Source: Methanobacteriota archaeon
GTDB taxonomy: Archaea > Thermoplasmatota > Thermoplasmata > Lutacidiplasmatales > UBA184
Length of the DNA stretch: 41,819 nt
Assembly (NCBI GenBank): GCA_013290045.1
Contig: JABCYU010000004.1
Coordinates: forward strand, 1 to 41,819
Direction: 5' to 3'
Of the stretch, positions 9,812-19,339 are shown piece after piece; within the stretch, counting starts at the first letter, position 1, and each line of letters begins with the position of its first letter. A program made the translations under genes and the position numbers. The notes below the pieces were generated by a model, which saw nothing but the letters and a program-made list of their open reading frames with translations, made no database searches and had not been told where the DNA came from.

Positions 9812-10600
9812 CTAGCGGCTCCGCCGGCTCCGGGTCCTCGCGCCGGCCCAGGAGGGCAACGCCGCGAGCGGACCCGAGGGTCCCCGGACCGGGCGTCGGC
9901 GGTCGCCGAGGGCGCTCCATTCGCCGAGCGCCCCCGCCCCGATCCCCGCCAAGAGCCCGGACGCCACGATCGGGACCGGCGAGAACGGCGGCGCGACCGA
10001 ACCCGGGCCCGGGGGGGCGAGGAACAGGTAGAGGGAGACCGGTGCCCCATCGACGACGACCTGGACGGTCGACGACCGGTACCCCGGCGCCGACACGGTG
10101 AGCGTGTAGCTGCCGTTCTCTAGATTGAGCCGGTAGACCCCCGACGCCCCGGAGGTCGTCACGATGTTTCCCGGGTCAGCGACCACGACGACGCCGGCGA
10201 TCCCCACCGACCCGACCGGATCGACGACCGCCCCGTGGACCGGGTAGACGTACGGCTGGAGGGTCACGTTGAGCGGGGCTCCTCCGGCGTGGACGACGGT
10301 GGTGACGGCCGAGGGGTGGAATCCGACATGCGTGACGGTGATCGTCACCGACCCGTTCGGGAGAACGAGCCCGAACGATCCATCGGAGGTGGTCGAAGTC
10401 GAGGGTCCGCTGCTGGCCGAGACGATCGCCCCGGGGACCGCTCCGCCGGTCAACGCGTCCAGGACCCAGCCGGAGAGCGTTGGCCCGGCCTGGGGGTGGC
10501 CGTGGGCCACCGGGGGCAGGGATGCCGGGTCGGCGAACGCCGCCCCCGAGGCCGATCCGACGGCCCAGAGGCAAACGAACAACAACAGAAATCGGCGCAC
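9812..10600 (-). CDS. Secreted protein with two carboxypeptidase-regulatory-like domains and C-terminal TM
   Basis: Signal VRRFLLLFVCLWAVGSASGAAFA (GTG start at 10600 preferred); two domains GWVLDALTGGAVPGAIVSAS...GSFGLVLPNGSVTITV and GAVVDPVGSVGIAGVVVVAD...GVYRLNLENGSYTLTV. Confidence 0.75.
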   Translation of the reverse strand: MRRFLLLFVCLWAVGSASGAAFADPASLPPVAHGHPQAGPTLSGWVLDALTGGAVPGAIVSASSGPSTSTTSDGSFGLVLPNGSVTITVTHVGFHPSAVTTVVHAGGAPLNVTLQPYVYPVHGAVVDPVGSVGIAGVVVVADPGNIVTTSGASGVYRLNLENGSYTLTVSAPGYRSSTVQVVVDGAPVSLYLFLAPPGPGSVAPPFSPVPIVASGLLAGIGAGALGEWSALGDRRRPVRGPSGPLAALPSWAGARTRSRRSR

Positions 10601-10692
10601 ACACTCCCAGACGCCCCCGGGGGGGTTTTGGACCTTTGGGCCGGTTCTCACTCGGCGCGGGGGGCCCAGGGGCCTTGCGGACCGGCCCCGGG

Positions 10693-11781
10693 TCAGCTCC
10701 CGGCGACGGCGACGGCCGCCGACTTCGTCTCCCCCTTCCGGGGGAGCGGGGCCGGAAGCTCGCGGTTCTCGACGGCATGGTTGATCGCGATCTCGGCGAG
10801 GTCGCTGGCGTACGAGGCACTGCGTTCCAGGCTCTCGAGGACGTAGGCGAGACTCACGGCGAGGCGCCCCCGCTTCGTCGAGAGCTCCCGGAGGATCTTC
10901 TCCCGCTCGCGCGTGACCCGGTGGGCGTCGTCGACGACGGCGTTCGCGCGGGCGATGTCCTTCGCCTCAAGCGCGTCGAGCGCCTCGGCGAGCGCCGAGG
11001 AGGCGGCCGCGGAGAGCGACTCGAGCTCGTTGACGAGCGAGGGCGGGGGCTTCTCCTTGCCGAGCATCTCGACGGTGTCGGCGATGCGGACCGCATGGTC
11101 CGCGATACGCTCCAGGACCCGGGACGCCAACAGGTAGGTCGAGCACTCCGGCAGAGTGAGCCCGAGGCTCGTCAGCATCCGGGCGTCTCGCAACGCCGTC
11201 GTGACCTGCTTCTGCACGAACCAGTGGAGCCGGTCGACCTCCCAGTCGCGCTCGACGACATCGCGCGCGATCGATTGATCCTGCGAACGGAACGCCGCCA
11301 TGGCGTCGGTCTGCATCGCCCGGACCATCTGGTGCATCCGCCGGATCACCGAGGGGATCGGGAGCGGGTTCGTTCCCACGACGTCCTGAAGGACGACGGC
11401 GTCGGCCGTCTCCTCGAGGATCTCCGGACCGATCATCCGCTGGGTGAACGAACGGATCACGTCCCGCGTGTGGGGGCTCATCCGGCCGGGCGTGCGGACC
11501 TCGAGGAGGGGCGCGCCGGCGATGTACTCGGCGACGAGGATCCGGAACAGGTGGTCCTCGATCATGTCGTTGGTCACCTGGACGACCCGACGGATCGAGT
11601 CGACCCGGGGGCTGTCCTCGGCGTAGACCGTCAGCGAGCCATCGGAGCGGGGGGTGAACAACAGGACGTCCCCGGCGTGGAGCCCACGGCTGACGACCCA
11701 GGTCTTCGGCAGAGAGACGATGAACGTCGACCCGCCGGTCTTCTGGATTCGCCGCCCGTGGAAGCCCCCGGTCGTCCGCAT
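10693..11781 (-). CDS. AbrB-like N-terminal domain + PhoU-type phosphate uptake regulator
   Basis: RRIQKTGGSTFIVSLPKTWVVSRGLHAGDVLLF (SpoVT/AbrB-like) followed by PhoU helices. ctatatag TATA box about 30 nt upstream of the ATG at 11781. Confidence 0.88.
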   Translation of the reverse strand: MRTTGGFHGRRIQKTGGSTFIVSLPKTWVVSRGLHAGDVLLFTPRSDGSLTVYAEDSPRVDSIRRVVQVTNDMIEDHLFRILVAEYIAGAPLLEVRTPGRMSPHTRDVIRSFTQRMIGPEILEETADAVVLQDVVGTNPLPIPSVIRRMHQMVRAMQTDAMAAFRSQDQSIARDVVERDWEVDRLHWFVQKQVTTALRDARMLTSLGLTLPECSTYLLASRVLERIADHAVRIADTVEMLGKEKPPPSLVNELESLSAAASSALAEALDALEAKDIARANAVVDDAHRVTREREKILRELSTKRGRLAVSLAYVLESLERSASYASDLAEIAINHAVENRELPAPLPRKGETKSAAVAVAGS

Positions 11782-11921
11782 GCGCTCGGGTCGCACTTCT
11801 CCCGATACTATATAGATTTGCGAGCTCGCCCGGACATCGGCCTTCCGGGAGATTCCCCACGCCAGCGGCCGGCCGTTGCGGGGGCGCTCTAATAATCGGC
11901 GCCCGGTTCGTTCGAGCCTCC

Positions 11922-13595
11922 ATGGCCTCCCCGCCGCGCTCCACCGTACGGTTCGGGTCGCGGCGTCTTCCGATCTCGCCGGGTCGAAGCCTTCTGGAGG
12001 CGTTATGGAACGGCCGGCTGCCGATCCTGCAACGGTCGATCCGTTACCATCGACCCCGCGCCCCCTTCTGCGGGGTCGGTCAGTGCACCCAGTGTCTGGT
12101 CCGGGTCAACGGGGTACCGAACGTCCGCGCCTGCCGGTACGTCCCGGGCGACGGCGACGTCGTCGAGACGGAGAACGCGTGGCCCTCACCCAACCACGAC
12201 GTTCTGGGCGCGCTCGACCTGCTGCTGCCGGGGGGAATCGATACCCTTCGGGGGTTCCGACGACCGGCGTTCCTCACCCCGCTGTACCATCAGGTCGTCC
12301 GGCGGCTTTCCGGATACGGGCGCATCGCCGACCGCCCGGGGGGGATCGAACCACCGGCGGCCCGCCGTATCGAGACCGAGGTGGCGGTCCTCGGTACCGG
12401 GATCGCCGGCGCGGCGGCGCTTTCGACCCTCGCCGAGCACGGGATCGCGTCCGTCGGGATCGACACGAGCCCGATCGCCGCGGTTCGACCCGGCGTCGCG
12501 ATGCTCTCGGGAACGACCGTGGCGTTCCTGCCTCCTCCCCGACCCGAGGTCGATCGACCGTGGCGCCTCATCGCCGTCGAGGGTCGACGACGAGGGGTCG
12601 ACGTGCGAGCGAGATCCGTGATCATCGCCACCGGGGGGTACGATGCGGGACTCTGGTTCGCCGGGAGCGACCGACCGGGGGTGGTGACGGCCGAGGGGGC
12701 CCTCGCCTTCACCGAACCGAACCGCGCCCCGTTCTTCCGACGCGCGGTGGTGTTCGGCGGTGGCGAGCGGGCCGCGGAAATCCTCGATCGGTGCGGCCCG
12801 CAGGTCGACGCCGTGGTCGCGCCGGGATCCGTATCCCCCGAACTCACCGAGAAGGCCTCGGCCCTGGAGGTGCCGCTCTACCCGAGGACGCTGCTGATGG
12901 CCGCGATCGGGCGCCGCCGGGTCCGGGGGGTCCGGCTGCGTTCCCGGGCGGACGGCGCTGAGTTCTCGCTCGAGACGGATGCGGTGATCCTGGCCCACCG
13001 CCGGCTGCCTCACCCGCAGCTCTACTTCCAGGCCGGGGCGGAGATGGAGTGGCGGAACGCCGGCGGGGCGTACTACCCGAAGCTGGGTCGAGGCACCGCC
13101 ACCAGTCAGCCGGGACTGTTCGGGGCGGGCGAGGGCGCGGGGTTCGTGGGAACCGCCGCCGCCGAGGCGAGCGGGACCGCGGCGGCGATGCAGGCGCTGG
13201 GGGAAGAGCCCCCGAGTCTCGCCAATTTGGGCCGGGTCGACGCGATCGAGCCGAACGAGATCGAGGGCTACTACCGCCAGCTGTTCGCAGGGCGCCGACC
13301 GAAGGGCAAGTGGATCGTCTGTCCCTGCGAGGACGTGATGCTCACCGAGATCGAGGAGGCGCACGAACGGGGATACCGGGGGATCGAGGTGATCAAGCGC
13401 TACACGGGGGTCGGCTCCGGGCTCTGCCAGGGCCGGTACTGCCTACCGGACACCCTGCTGCTCCTCGCCCGGCTCGAGCAGCGGCGGCCTACCGAGGTCG
13501 GATACATCACCCAGCGGCCTCCCGTGACCCCGCTCCCGCTCTCGGCGTTCGCCGGCCTCCCCGACGAGTCGGAGCCGACGGGGGCCGCCCGATGA
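11922..13595 (+). CDS. Sarcosine oxidase alpha / dye-linked proline- or opine-dehydrogenase-like flavoprotein with N-terminal [2Fe-2S] and C-terminal BFD-like [2Fe-2S] domains
   Basis: CGVGQCTQCLVRVNGVPNVRAC (Fer2_4-like); GTGIAG Rossmann motif; C-terminal CPCEDVMLTEIEEA...GSGLCQGRYC (BFD-like). Confidence 0.85.
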   Translation: MASPPRSTVRFGSRRLPISPGRSLLEALWNGRLPILQRSIRYHRPRAPFCGVGQCTQCLVRVNGVPNVRACRYVPGDGDVVETENAWPSPNHDVLGALDLLLPGGIDTLRGFRRPAFLTPLYHQVVRRLSGYGRIADRPGGIEPPAARRIETEVAVLGTGIAGAAALSTLAEHGIASVGIDTSPIAAVRPGVAMLSGTTVAFLPPPRPEVDRPWRLIAVEGRRRGVDVRARSVIIATGGYDAGLWFAGSDRPGVVTAEGALAFTEPNRAPFFRRAVVFGGGERAAEILDRCGPQVDAVVAPGSVSPELTEKASALEVPLYPRTLLMAAIGRRRVRGVRLRSRADGAEFSLETDAVILAHRRLPHPQLYFQAGAEMEWRNAGGAYYPKLGRGTATSQPGLFGAGEGAGFVGTAAAEASGTAAAMQALGEEPPSLANLGRVDAIEPNEIEGYYRQLFAGRRPKGKWIVCPCEDVMLTEIEEAHERGYRGIEVIKRYTGVGSGLCQGRYCLPDTLLLLARLEQRRPTEVGYITQRPPVTPLPLSAFAGLPDESEPTGAAR

Positions 13596-14758
13596 CCCGC
13601 GCATCGCGAGACCGGTACCCCACGGTCATCGTCGGCGCCGGGATCGTCGGGCTGTTCACCGCCTACCATCTCGCTCGCGCCGGCGGGGGCCCGATCCTCG
13701 TCGTCGACCGCGGGTTCCTTTCCGGTGGCGCCTCCGGGCGCAACGGGGGCGGCGTTCGCCAGCAGTGGGAGACCACGGCCACGGTCCGGCTCGCCCGCGA
13801 GTCGGTCGATGCGTTCCGGCGCTTCGGGCGGGAGTTCGGCTACAACATCTGGTTCCGCCAGGGGGGCTACCTGTTCCTGGCCGAGAGCCCGGCCGAGCTC
13901 GAACGGTTGCGGCGGGTCCGGTCCGTCGTCCGGGGGGAGGGGCTCGACGCGCGCGAGCTCACGCAATCCGAGATCCCCCGCTACATCAACGGCCTCGAAC
14001 TGGACGGCGTGGTCGGGGGGACATTCCTCGGCTCCGACGGGACCCTCTACCCCTTCCCCGCGATCTGGGGGCTCTACGAGTCCGTGCGATCGCTCGGGGT
14101 CGAGGTGCTCCTCGGGTCGGAGGCGACCGGGGTCGCGACCGCCAACGGCAAGGTCGTCGGGATCGGCCTCTCCTCGGGCTCCGTCTCGACCGATGCCGTC
14201 GTGAATGCGGCGGGGGGATGGTCGTCGGAGCTCACGCGCCGCGCCGGGCTCGCGCCCGCGAACGACGCGACGCGTCACGAGATCCTGGCGACGGAACCGT
14301 TGAAGCCGTTCCTTGACCCGATGGTCGTCCGGCTGTCCGACGGCCTGTACTTCTCCCAGACGATGCGCGGGGAGATCGTCGGGGGACTCACCGTCGCGCA
14401 CGCTCCCGGGACCGCGCGCGGGATGCCGAGCTCTCCAAATTTCCTGCGGGCGATGTCCCGGGCGCTCACCCAGCTGGTCCCTCGCCTCTCGAGCCTCGGG
14501 ATCCTTCGGGCCTGGTCCGGGTTCTACGACGATACCCCGGACGGGCTCCCGTTGATCGGCGAGGACCCCCGCCTCCCCGGCTTCTTCCAGGCGAACGGGT
14601 TCGGCGGACACGGGTTCATGCTCGCTCCGGCGTCGTCGCGCCGCGTCGCCCAGGCGGTCCTCGGAGAACCGACGGACCTCGACCCCGGGTTGTTCGGCCC
14701 CGGCCGGTTCCGGGACCCGGGACGGACCCGCCCCGTCGAGCGGGCGCAGCTCGGCTGA
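13592..14758 (+). CDS. DAO-family FAD oxidoreductase (sarcosine oxidase beta / dye-linked dehydrogenase beta-like)
   Basis: TVIVGAGIVGLFTAYHLARAG, GASGRNGGGVRQQW, DGLPLIGEDPRLPGFFQANGFGGHGFMLAPA. Start overlaps the upstream stop as ATGA (13592-13595). Confidence 0.9.
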   Translation: MTRASRDRYPTVIVGAGIVGLFTAYHLARAGGGPILVVDRGFLSGGASGRNGGGVRQQWETTATVRLARESVDAFRRFGREFGYNIWFRQGGYLFLAESPAELERLRRVRSVVRGEGLDARELTQSEIPRYINGLELDGVVGGTFLGSDGTLYPFPAIWGLYESVRSLGVEVLLGSEATGVATANGKVVGIGLSSGSVSTDAVVNAAGGWSSELTRRAGLAPANDATRHEILATEPLKPFLDPMVVRLSDGLYFSQTMRGEIVGGLTVAHAPGTARGMPSSPNFLRAMSRALTQLVPRLSSLGILRAWSGFYDDTPDGLPLIGEDPRLPGFFQANGFGGHGFMLAPASSRRVAQAVLGEPTDLDPGLFGPGRFRDPGRTRPVERAQLG

Positions 14759-14810
14759 CGGGGCACCGGCCCCCCAAGCCGTTTTCCGAGGCCGCCGGTT
14801 CCCGAGCCTC

Positions 14811-16139
14811 GTGGACCGCTCGCCGACGGAACCGTTCTACGAGCCGTTCCCCCGGTCGAGCGGCCCGCCGCCGAAGGGGCCGGACCCGGTCCACGTCCTC
14901 GCGTTCCGGGGGGCGGTCACCGGCGCCGACGCCTATCGGGCGGTCCGCTCCGCCCTCCGGGTGGAGGAGAACGTCCTGCGGGTCGGGAACCGGTTCGTCC
15001 CCGCGGACCGGTACCGCGAGATCGCGTTCGTGGCCGTGGGTCACGCCGCCCTCTCCTCGGCGCTCGGCATCTGTGACGCTCTCGGGGACCGGGTGACCCA
15101 GGGGCTGGTCGTCGGGCCGGACCCGGTCCCTCCCGAGGTCCCGTTCAAGGCGATGCGGACCACCGACGCGTGGCCCGGCGACGTCGAGGCGGAGCCGAGC
15201 GCGGCGGCGATCCTCGAACTGGCGAACGGTCTCGGCGAGCGCGATCTGCTGATCCTCGCGATCTCCCCCGGGGCCCTTCCCTGGCTCGCCACGCCCCCGA
15301 AGGGTCGCACCGGGACCGGCTGGGCGGCTTGGCTCCGCCAGGCGCACACGGCCGGGGCGACCGGCGCCGAGGTCGCGAGCCTCGCGCGGCTCACCGGCCG
15401 CGGGGCCGTCGGCGGCCAGCTCGCGATCGCCGCCTCCACGGCGACCGTCGTGCCGCTTCTCATCGACCGGGGCGACGGGGCCGCCGGGGTGGGAGGCGGA
15501 CCGACGCTCCTCCCCAACGACCTCGAGCGGATCGGAGGTCGCGCCCTCCTGGAGCGCACCGGCCTCTGGTCGACGATGCCCGCCGCCGAGACGGCGTTGT
15601 TCGCCCCGCATCCGGGGACCCCGGCCAAGCTCGGGGAGAACGTACATCGCCCGGTCGTCGTCGCGACGCCGGCGGATGCGCTGCGCGGCGCGGCCGACTC
15701 GGTCGGGGAGCGCAAGTACATGCCGAGGCTCGCGGCATTGAGCCTCTCCGACCCCCCCGAGGCGGCGGCGGAGCGTTTCCTCCAGCGGGTCGACGCCGTG
15801 GTCGAGGAGAACCGGGTGGAGATGGTCGACGCGGGGCGCAAGGGGATCGTCGCGTTCGCCGCGCTCACGCTCGGCCTCCCCGAGGGGGTCGATGAGCAGC
15901 CGGCGTTCGAACGGTTCCTCGTCGCCGTGCGGTCGCACGTACGTCGCCGCGAGCTGACGATCTCGCTGTTGCGGACGAAGGGCGCCTCCGAGCGCGGAGC
16001 CCCGCCCGGGGCTGTGATCGGCGGAGCGATCGTCCCTGGGGGGAGCGCCGGCGCCGCGCGTCCGCTCCCGATGCGCTCCGGTATCACCGACGTGGGGTTG
16101 ATGGCCGTGGCGCTCGCCCCGGCCTCGACGGCGGGCTAG
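14811..16139 (+). CDS. Glycerate 2-kinase (DUF4147/MOFRL)-like protein with divergent motifs
   Basis: Architecture of GckA-type kinase: REIAFVAVGHAALSSALGICDALGD, DLLILAISPGALPWL at the position of the usual SGGGSALL, GGQLAIAASTATVVPLLIDRGDGAAGVGGGPT. Confidence 0.7.
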   Translation: MDRSPTEPFYEPFPRSSGPPPKGPDPVHVLAFRGAVTGADAYRAVRSALRVEENVLRVGNRFVPADRYREIAFVAVGHAALSSALGICDALGDRVTQGLVVGPDPVPPEVPFKAMRTTDAWPGDVEAEPSAAAILELANGLGERDLLILAISPGALPWLATPPKGRTGTGWAAWLRQAHTAGATGAEVASLARLTGRGAVGGQLAIAASTATVVPLLIDRGDGAAGVGGGPTLLPNDLERIGGRALLERTGLWSTMPAAETALFAPHPGTPAKLGENVHRPVVVATPADALRGAADSVGERKYMPRLAALSLSDPPEAAAERFLQRVDAVVEENRVEMVDAGRKGIVAFAALTLGLPEGVDEQPAFERFLVAVRSHVRRRELTISLLRTKGASERGAPPGAVIGGAIVPGGSAGAARPLPMRSGITDVGLMAVALAPASTAG

Positions 16140-16148
16140 CGGGGACCC

Positions 16149-17393
16149 GTGGCGGTCGAACCGGCGCCGCCGGCGAAGGGCGGAGGGTATCGGGCGCTTC
16201 TCTCGGACCGGAACTTCCGGTTCGTTTTCCTCTCCGGGTCGGCCGGGGACACGGGCTACGCCGTCTACTCGATCGCGATCCTGTGGCTCGCCTACCGGGT
16301 CTCCGGGAGCCTCGCCGTCGCCGGCCTCGTCCTGTTCGTCGAGTTCGGGGTCTACTCGCTGTCGTTCCTCGTCGGCCCGTTCGTCGATCGGGTCGCGGAC
16401 CTTCGGACGGTGTTGCTGATCGGCTACCCGATCCAGGCGCTCTTCGCGTTCCTCATCGGGCTGTTGCAGCTGGAGGGGCGTCTGACGACGTTCGCGCTCC
16501 TGGCGCTCGTGATCGCCCTTTCCGTCGTCTGGGATTTCACGTGGACCGCGAGCCAGGCGATCCTCCCCCGGGTCGTCTCGGGCGAGGCGCTGTTCCGGGC
16601 CAACGGACTTCTCGGGGCCGTCAACGGGGGCAACCAGATCGCGGGGTATGCTGCCGGGGCCGGGCTGATCCTGCTCGTGGGACCGGCCGGTGGGGCGCTG
16701 CTGTACGCCGGGCTGAACCTCGCCGGCGCGGTGTTCGCGCTGCCGATCCGGGCCCCCCTGGGAGCCTCCACCCGTACCGGATACCTCGACGAGCTGCGTG
16801 ACGGGTGGCGCTACCTATCGGCCGGCGACGGTCACCCGAGATTGCAGTTCGTCGCCTTCAGCTCGGCCCAGGGCCTCTTCAGCGCGGCCCCCGCCCTCCT
16901 CATCGCGCTCCTCGCCGCGAGCCGGTTCGACGCTCCGGCGTCGAGCTACGGGATCCTGTTCACCGCGTTCGCCATCGGGGGCGTCGTCGGGAGCCTGGCG
17001 ATCGGGCAGCTCAATCCGCGGCAGCGCCTGACGGAGTTCCTTGTCGGGATCGGCCTCGTCGAAGGGGGGCTGGTCGTCGTGGCCGTTCAGGCGGCGCCGA
17101 TGCTGTGGCCGAGCATCGCCGCGTGGTTCGCGGTGGGCGCGTTCGACGTCGGGTTCTACACCGCGTACATCGCCTACCTCCAGGCGACGACGCCGCCCCC
17201 GCTCGTGGCCCGCACGCTCACTAACGCCTACTTCCCGAGGGGAGGCGCCCGGGCGATCGGCGGGCTGCTCGTCGGCGTCCTCGCCCTGTCGCTGTCGGCG
17301 ACGACGCTCGGCGTGATCGTTGGCGGGGCGTTCGTTGCCGCCGCCCTCGCGGGACCGGCGCTACTGCCCGCGGTCCGTCGCCTGCGGTTCTGA
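16149..17393 (+). CDS. MFS transporter
   Basis: About 12 predicted TM segments; LLSDRNFRFVFLSGSAGDTGYAVYSIAILWLAYRVSGS N-terminus typical of MFS_3-type permeases. Confidence 0.85.
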   Translation: MAVEPAPPAKGGGYRALLSDRNFRFVFLSGSAGDTGYAVYSIAILWLAYRVSGSLAVAGLVLFVEFGVYSLSFLVGPFVDRVADLRTVLLIGYPIQALFAFLIGLLQLEGRLTTFALLALVIALSVVWDFTWTASQAILPRVVSGEALFRANGLLGAVNGGNQIAGYAAGAGLILLVGPAGGALLYAGLNLAGAVFALPIRAPLGASTRTGYLDELRDGWRYLSAGDGHPRLQFVAFSSAQGLFSAAPALLIALLAASRFDAPASSYGILFTAFAIGGVVGSLAIGQLNPRQRLTEFLVGIGLVEGGLVVVAVQAAPMLWPSIAAWFAVGAFDVGFYTAYIAYLQATTPPPLVARTLTNAYFPRGGARAIGGLLVGVLALSLSATTLGVIVGGAFVAAALAGPALLPAVRRLRF

Positions 17394-18011
17394 GGACGAA
17401 CCCGGCGGGGACGTGGGGTCGGTGACCTGGAAGTGCCGCTTCAAGGACATGTACTCCTCATAGGATATCTGGCGGCGGGCGCGCACGGCCCCGGCCTGCT
17501 TGATCGATTCGATTCGGTAGAGCTGGAGCAGCTCGTTCACCGGCCGAGGGGTCGTGGGGGTCCGGTCCTGGGCCAGGGGCGCCGCGGCGATCGGGCGCTC
17601 GGTGACCGGCGGCTCCCCCGCTCCGCCGCCGAGCGGGGAGGGTCCGGCCGACGCGATCGGTCCGGGACGCTCCAGGTAGGCCCGCAGGAGATCGTGTTCC
17701 GAGGGGGAGATCTCCCCCTCGTCCCGGAGCAGCTCCACCAGTTCGACCTGTCGCGGGTGGTACGTCTCGATCAGTTCGGAGAGGGATCGGTCGCCCCCGA
17801 GGGCCAACGGCGGCGCCCCGCCGAACTCCACGCTGAGCGCATCGAGCTCCTGCTGGAGGCGAACGGCGAGCTCACCGCGCGCTCGAGCGAGGTCGGTCCC
17901 GGGCGCGGCCGTCCAGCGCGCCGAGACGCGCAACCGGCGGGGCGGCCGGCCGCGGAGTCCCGCCAGGTCCTGCTCCAGGGAGACCTCGATCTCCTGGGGA
18001 TCCGGCGTCAC
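17361..18011 (-). CDS. Hypothetical protein (helical, Pro-rich linker)
   Basis: Ordinary codon-like composition; convergent with the MFS gene, with a 33-nt 3' overlap. No family recognised. Confidence 0.6.
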   Translation of the reverse strand: MTPDPQEIEVSLEQDLAGLRGRPPRRLRVSARWTAAPGTDLARARGELAVRLQQELDALSVEFGGAPPLALGGDRSLSELIETYHPRQVELVELLRDEGEISPSEHDLLRAYLERPGPIASAGPSPLGGGAGEPPVTERPIAAAPLAQDRTPTTPRPVNELLQLYRIESIKQAGAVRARRQISYEEYMSLKRHFQVTDPTSPPGSSSEPQATDRGQ

Positions 18012-18147
18012 GGCCTAGGGAACGCTTCGGCGGGAAAACGTACAAGGCTCGGCGAAGCGGTCCGAACGGTGGCGAACGCCGGCATCACCGTTTCCGCTTA
18101 CCTTGGGAAAGCAACTCCATCTGGGGGAGTAAGTGTAGCCGGGTAAC

Positions 18148-18157
18148 TATATATGGC
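18148..18157 (+). promoter_or_regulatory. TATA box of hxlR-like gene
   Basis: ctatatatgg about 35 nt upstream of the ATG at 18187. Confidence 0.6.
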
Positions 18158-18186
18158 GAAGTGAACTTTCTCCCCTCGAGGTTCCC

Positions 18187-18657
18187 ATGCAGCGACCCAC
18201 GACCCGTCCAGCTCCTTCGGCGGCATCGAACGACATGTGCGAGACGCAGGCCTCGGGCCCCTGCCCGGTGCTGGCGGCCGTTGGGGTCGTCGGGACCGAG
18301 TGGCGGCTGGCGATCATCCATCGATTGCTTCAGGGCCCGCAGCGATTCAGCGAGCTCCTCAAGTCCAACTCCCGGCTCAACGCGAAGACGCTGAGTGCGA
18401 CGCTCAAGTACCTCGAGGGGACCGGCGTGGTCCAGCGCACCGTCGTGAGCACTCGCCCGTTCAGCGTCGTCTATTCGCTCACGGAGATGGGCATGGGCCT
18501 CGCCCCCGCGACGCGAGAGCTGCGCGTCTGGGCCGAGCGCTGGCTCGCTCCGAGGCTCCGCGCGGTCCACGCGCCCAACGCCGCGAGCCGAACCCCCGCC
18601 ATCGAAGGCGAGCTACCGCGCGTCGTCGTCGATCCTTCCGCCGCGCGCTCGCACTAG
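18187..18657 (+). CDS. HxlR-family winged-helix transcriptional regulator
   Basis: CPVLAAVGVVGTEWRLAIIHRLLQGPQRFSELLKSNSRLNAKTLSATLKYLEGTGVVQRTVVSTRPFSVVYSLTEMG. Confidence 0.88.
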   Translation: MQRPTTRPAPSAASNDMCETQASGPCPVLAAVGVVGTEWRLAIIHRLLQGPQRFSELLKSNSRLNAKTLSATLKYLEGTGVVQRTVVSTRPFSVVYSLTEMGMGLAPATRELRVWAERWLAPRLRAVHAPNAASRTPAIEGELPRVVVDPSAARSH

Positions 18658-18672
18658 CCCGAAACCGTCCTC

Positions 18673-18694
18673 GGGGAGGCGTTTCCGCCTCCCC
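18673..18694 (+). terminator. Perfect 9-bp hairpin downstream of hxlR-like gene
   Basis: GGGGAGGCG-TTTC-CGCCTCCCC, 16 nt after the stop codon. Confidence 0.45.
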
Positions 18695-18733
18695 CGCCCG
18701 GCCTTCAAATAGGGCGCGCACCGACATTCGTTC

Positions 18734-18831
18734 GCAACCACCCCGGAAGACCCCCCTCACATCGCCAGAAAGGAGACGGCACCGCGTCTCGGGCGTGCGG
18801 GGGGGTCTTCCACCCGGGGACTCCAGTTTTC
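18734..18831 (+). ncRNA. Candidate structured non-coding RNA (novel; unproven)
   Basis: TATA-like cttcaaatag at 18703-18712. CCCCGGAAGACCCCCC (18741-18756) pairs with GGGGGGTCTTccacCCGGGG (18800-18819), enclosing hairpin GAGACG-gcaccg-CGTCTC (18773-18790). A TTTT run follows. No credible ORF. Confidence 0.4.
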
Positions 18832-19339
18832 AGCGTTCATCGGGAGAGGAGCGGGGATGCCCATCCCGGGCGTTCGCTCGGACGTGTATTGTCGGGTCCA
18901 GCGTGGAATCCCCTCGGCCGTGCTTCGTGGCGCGCGACGCGGCTCTGCCCGGTCCGATCGTTCCCCGTTCGACCCCGGAAACCCGAGCTCTCCGCCGGTC
19001 CCCCGTAGCCGCCCCCTCGAGGTGGCGGCCGCGGGTCCGCCGACGCCGGCTCCAACGACGGTGACGTGATCGTCCGGCCCGGAAGAGGGGTCTTCCTGGC
19101 TGCCGACGGGTAGAGAGCGGCAACGCTCGCCGGTGCGGGAGCGTTCCGACTCTCCGTCGGGGACGCACGGGCCCGGAGCTTCCCGGCTCCTCGAGCCGGA
19201 TCCCCCTCCCCCTCGGGCGGTCGACCACCGGGCCGCCGCCGAAGACCCTTGGGGGAGGGCGCCGCGCGTCGACCTTCCGGTCGGATCGACCGGCACCGCC
19301 GTCGTCGCGCGGTCACCGACGGACGGCTCGGAGTTTTCG

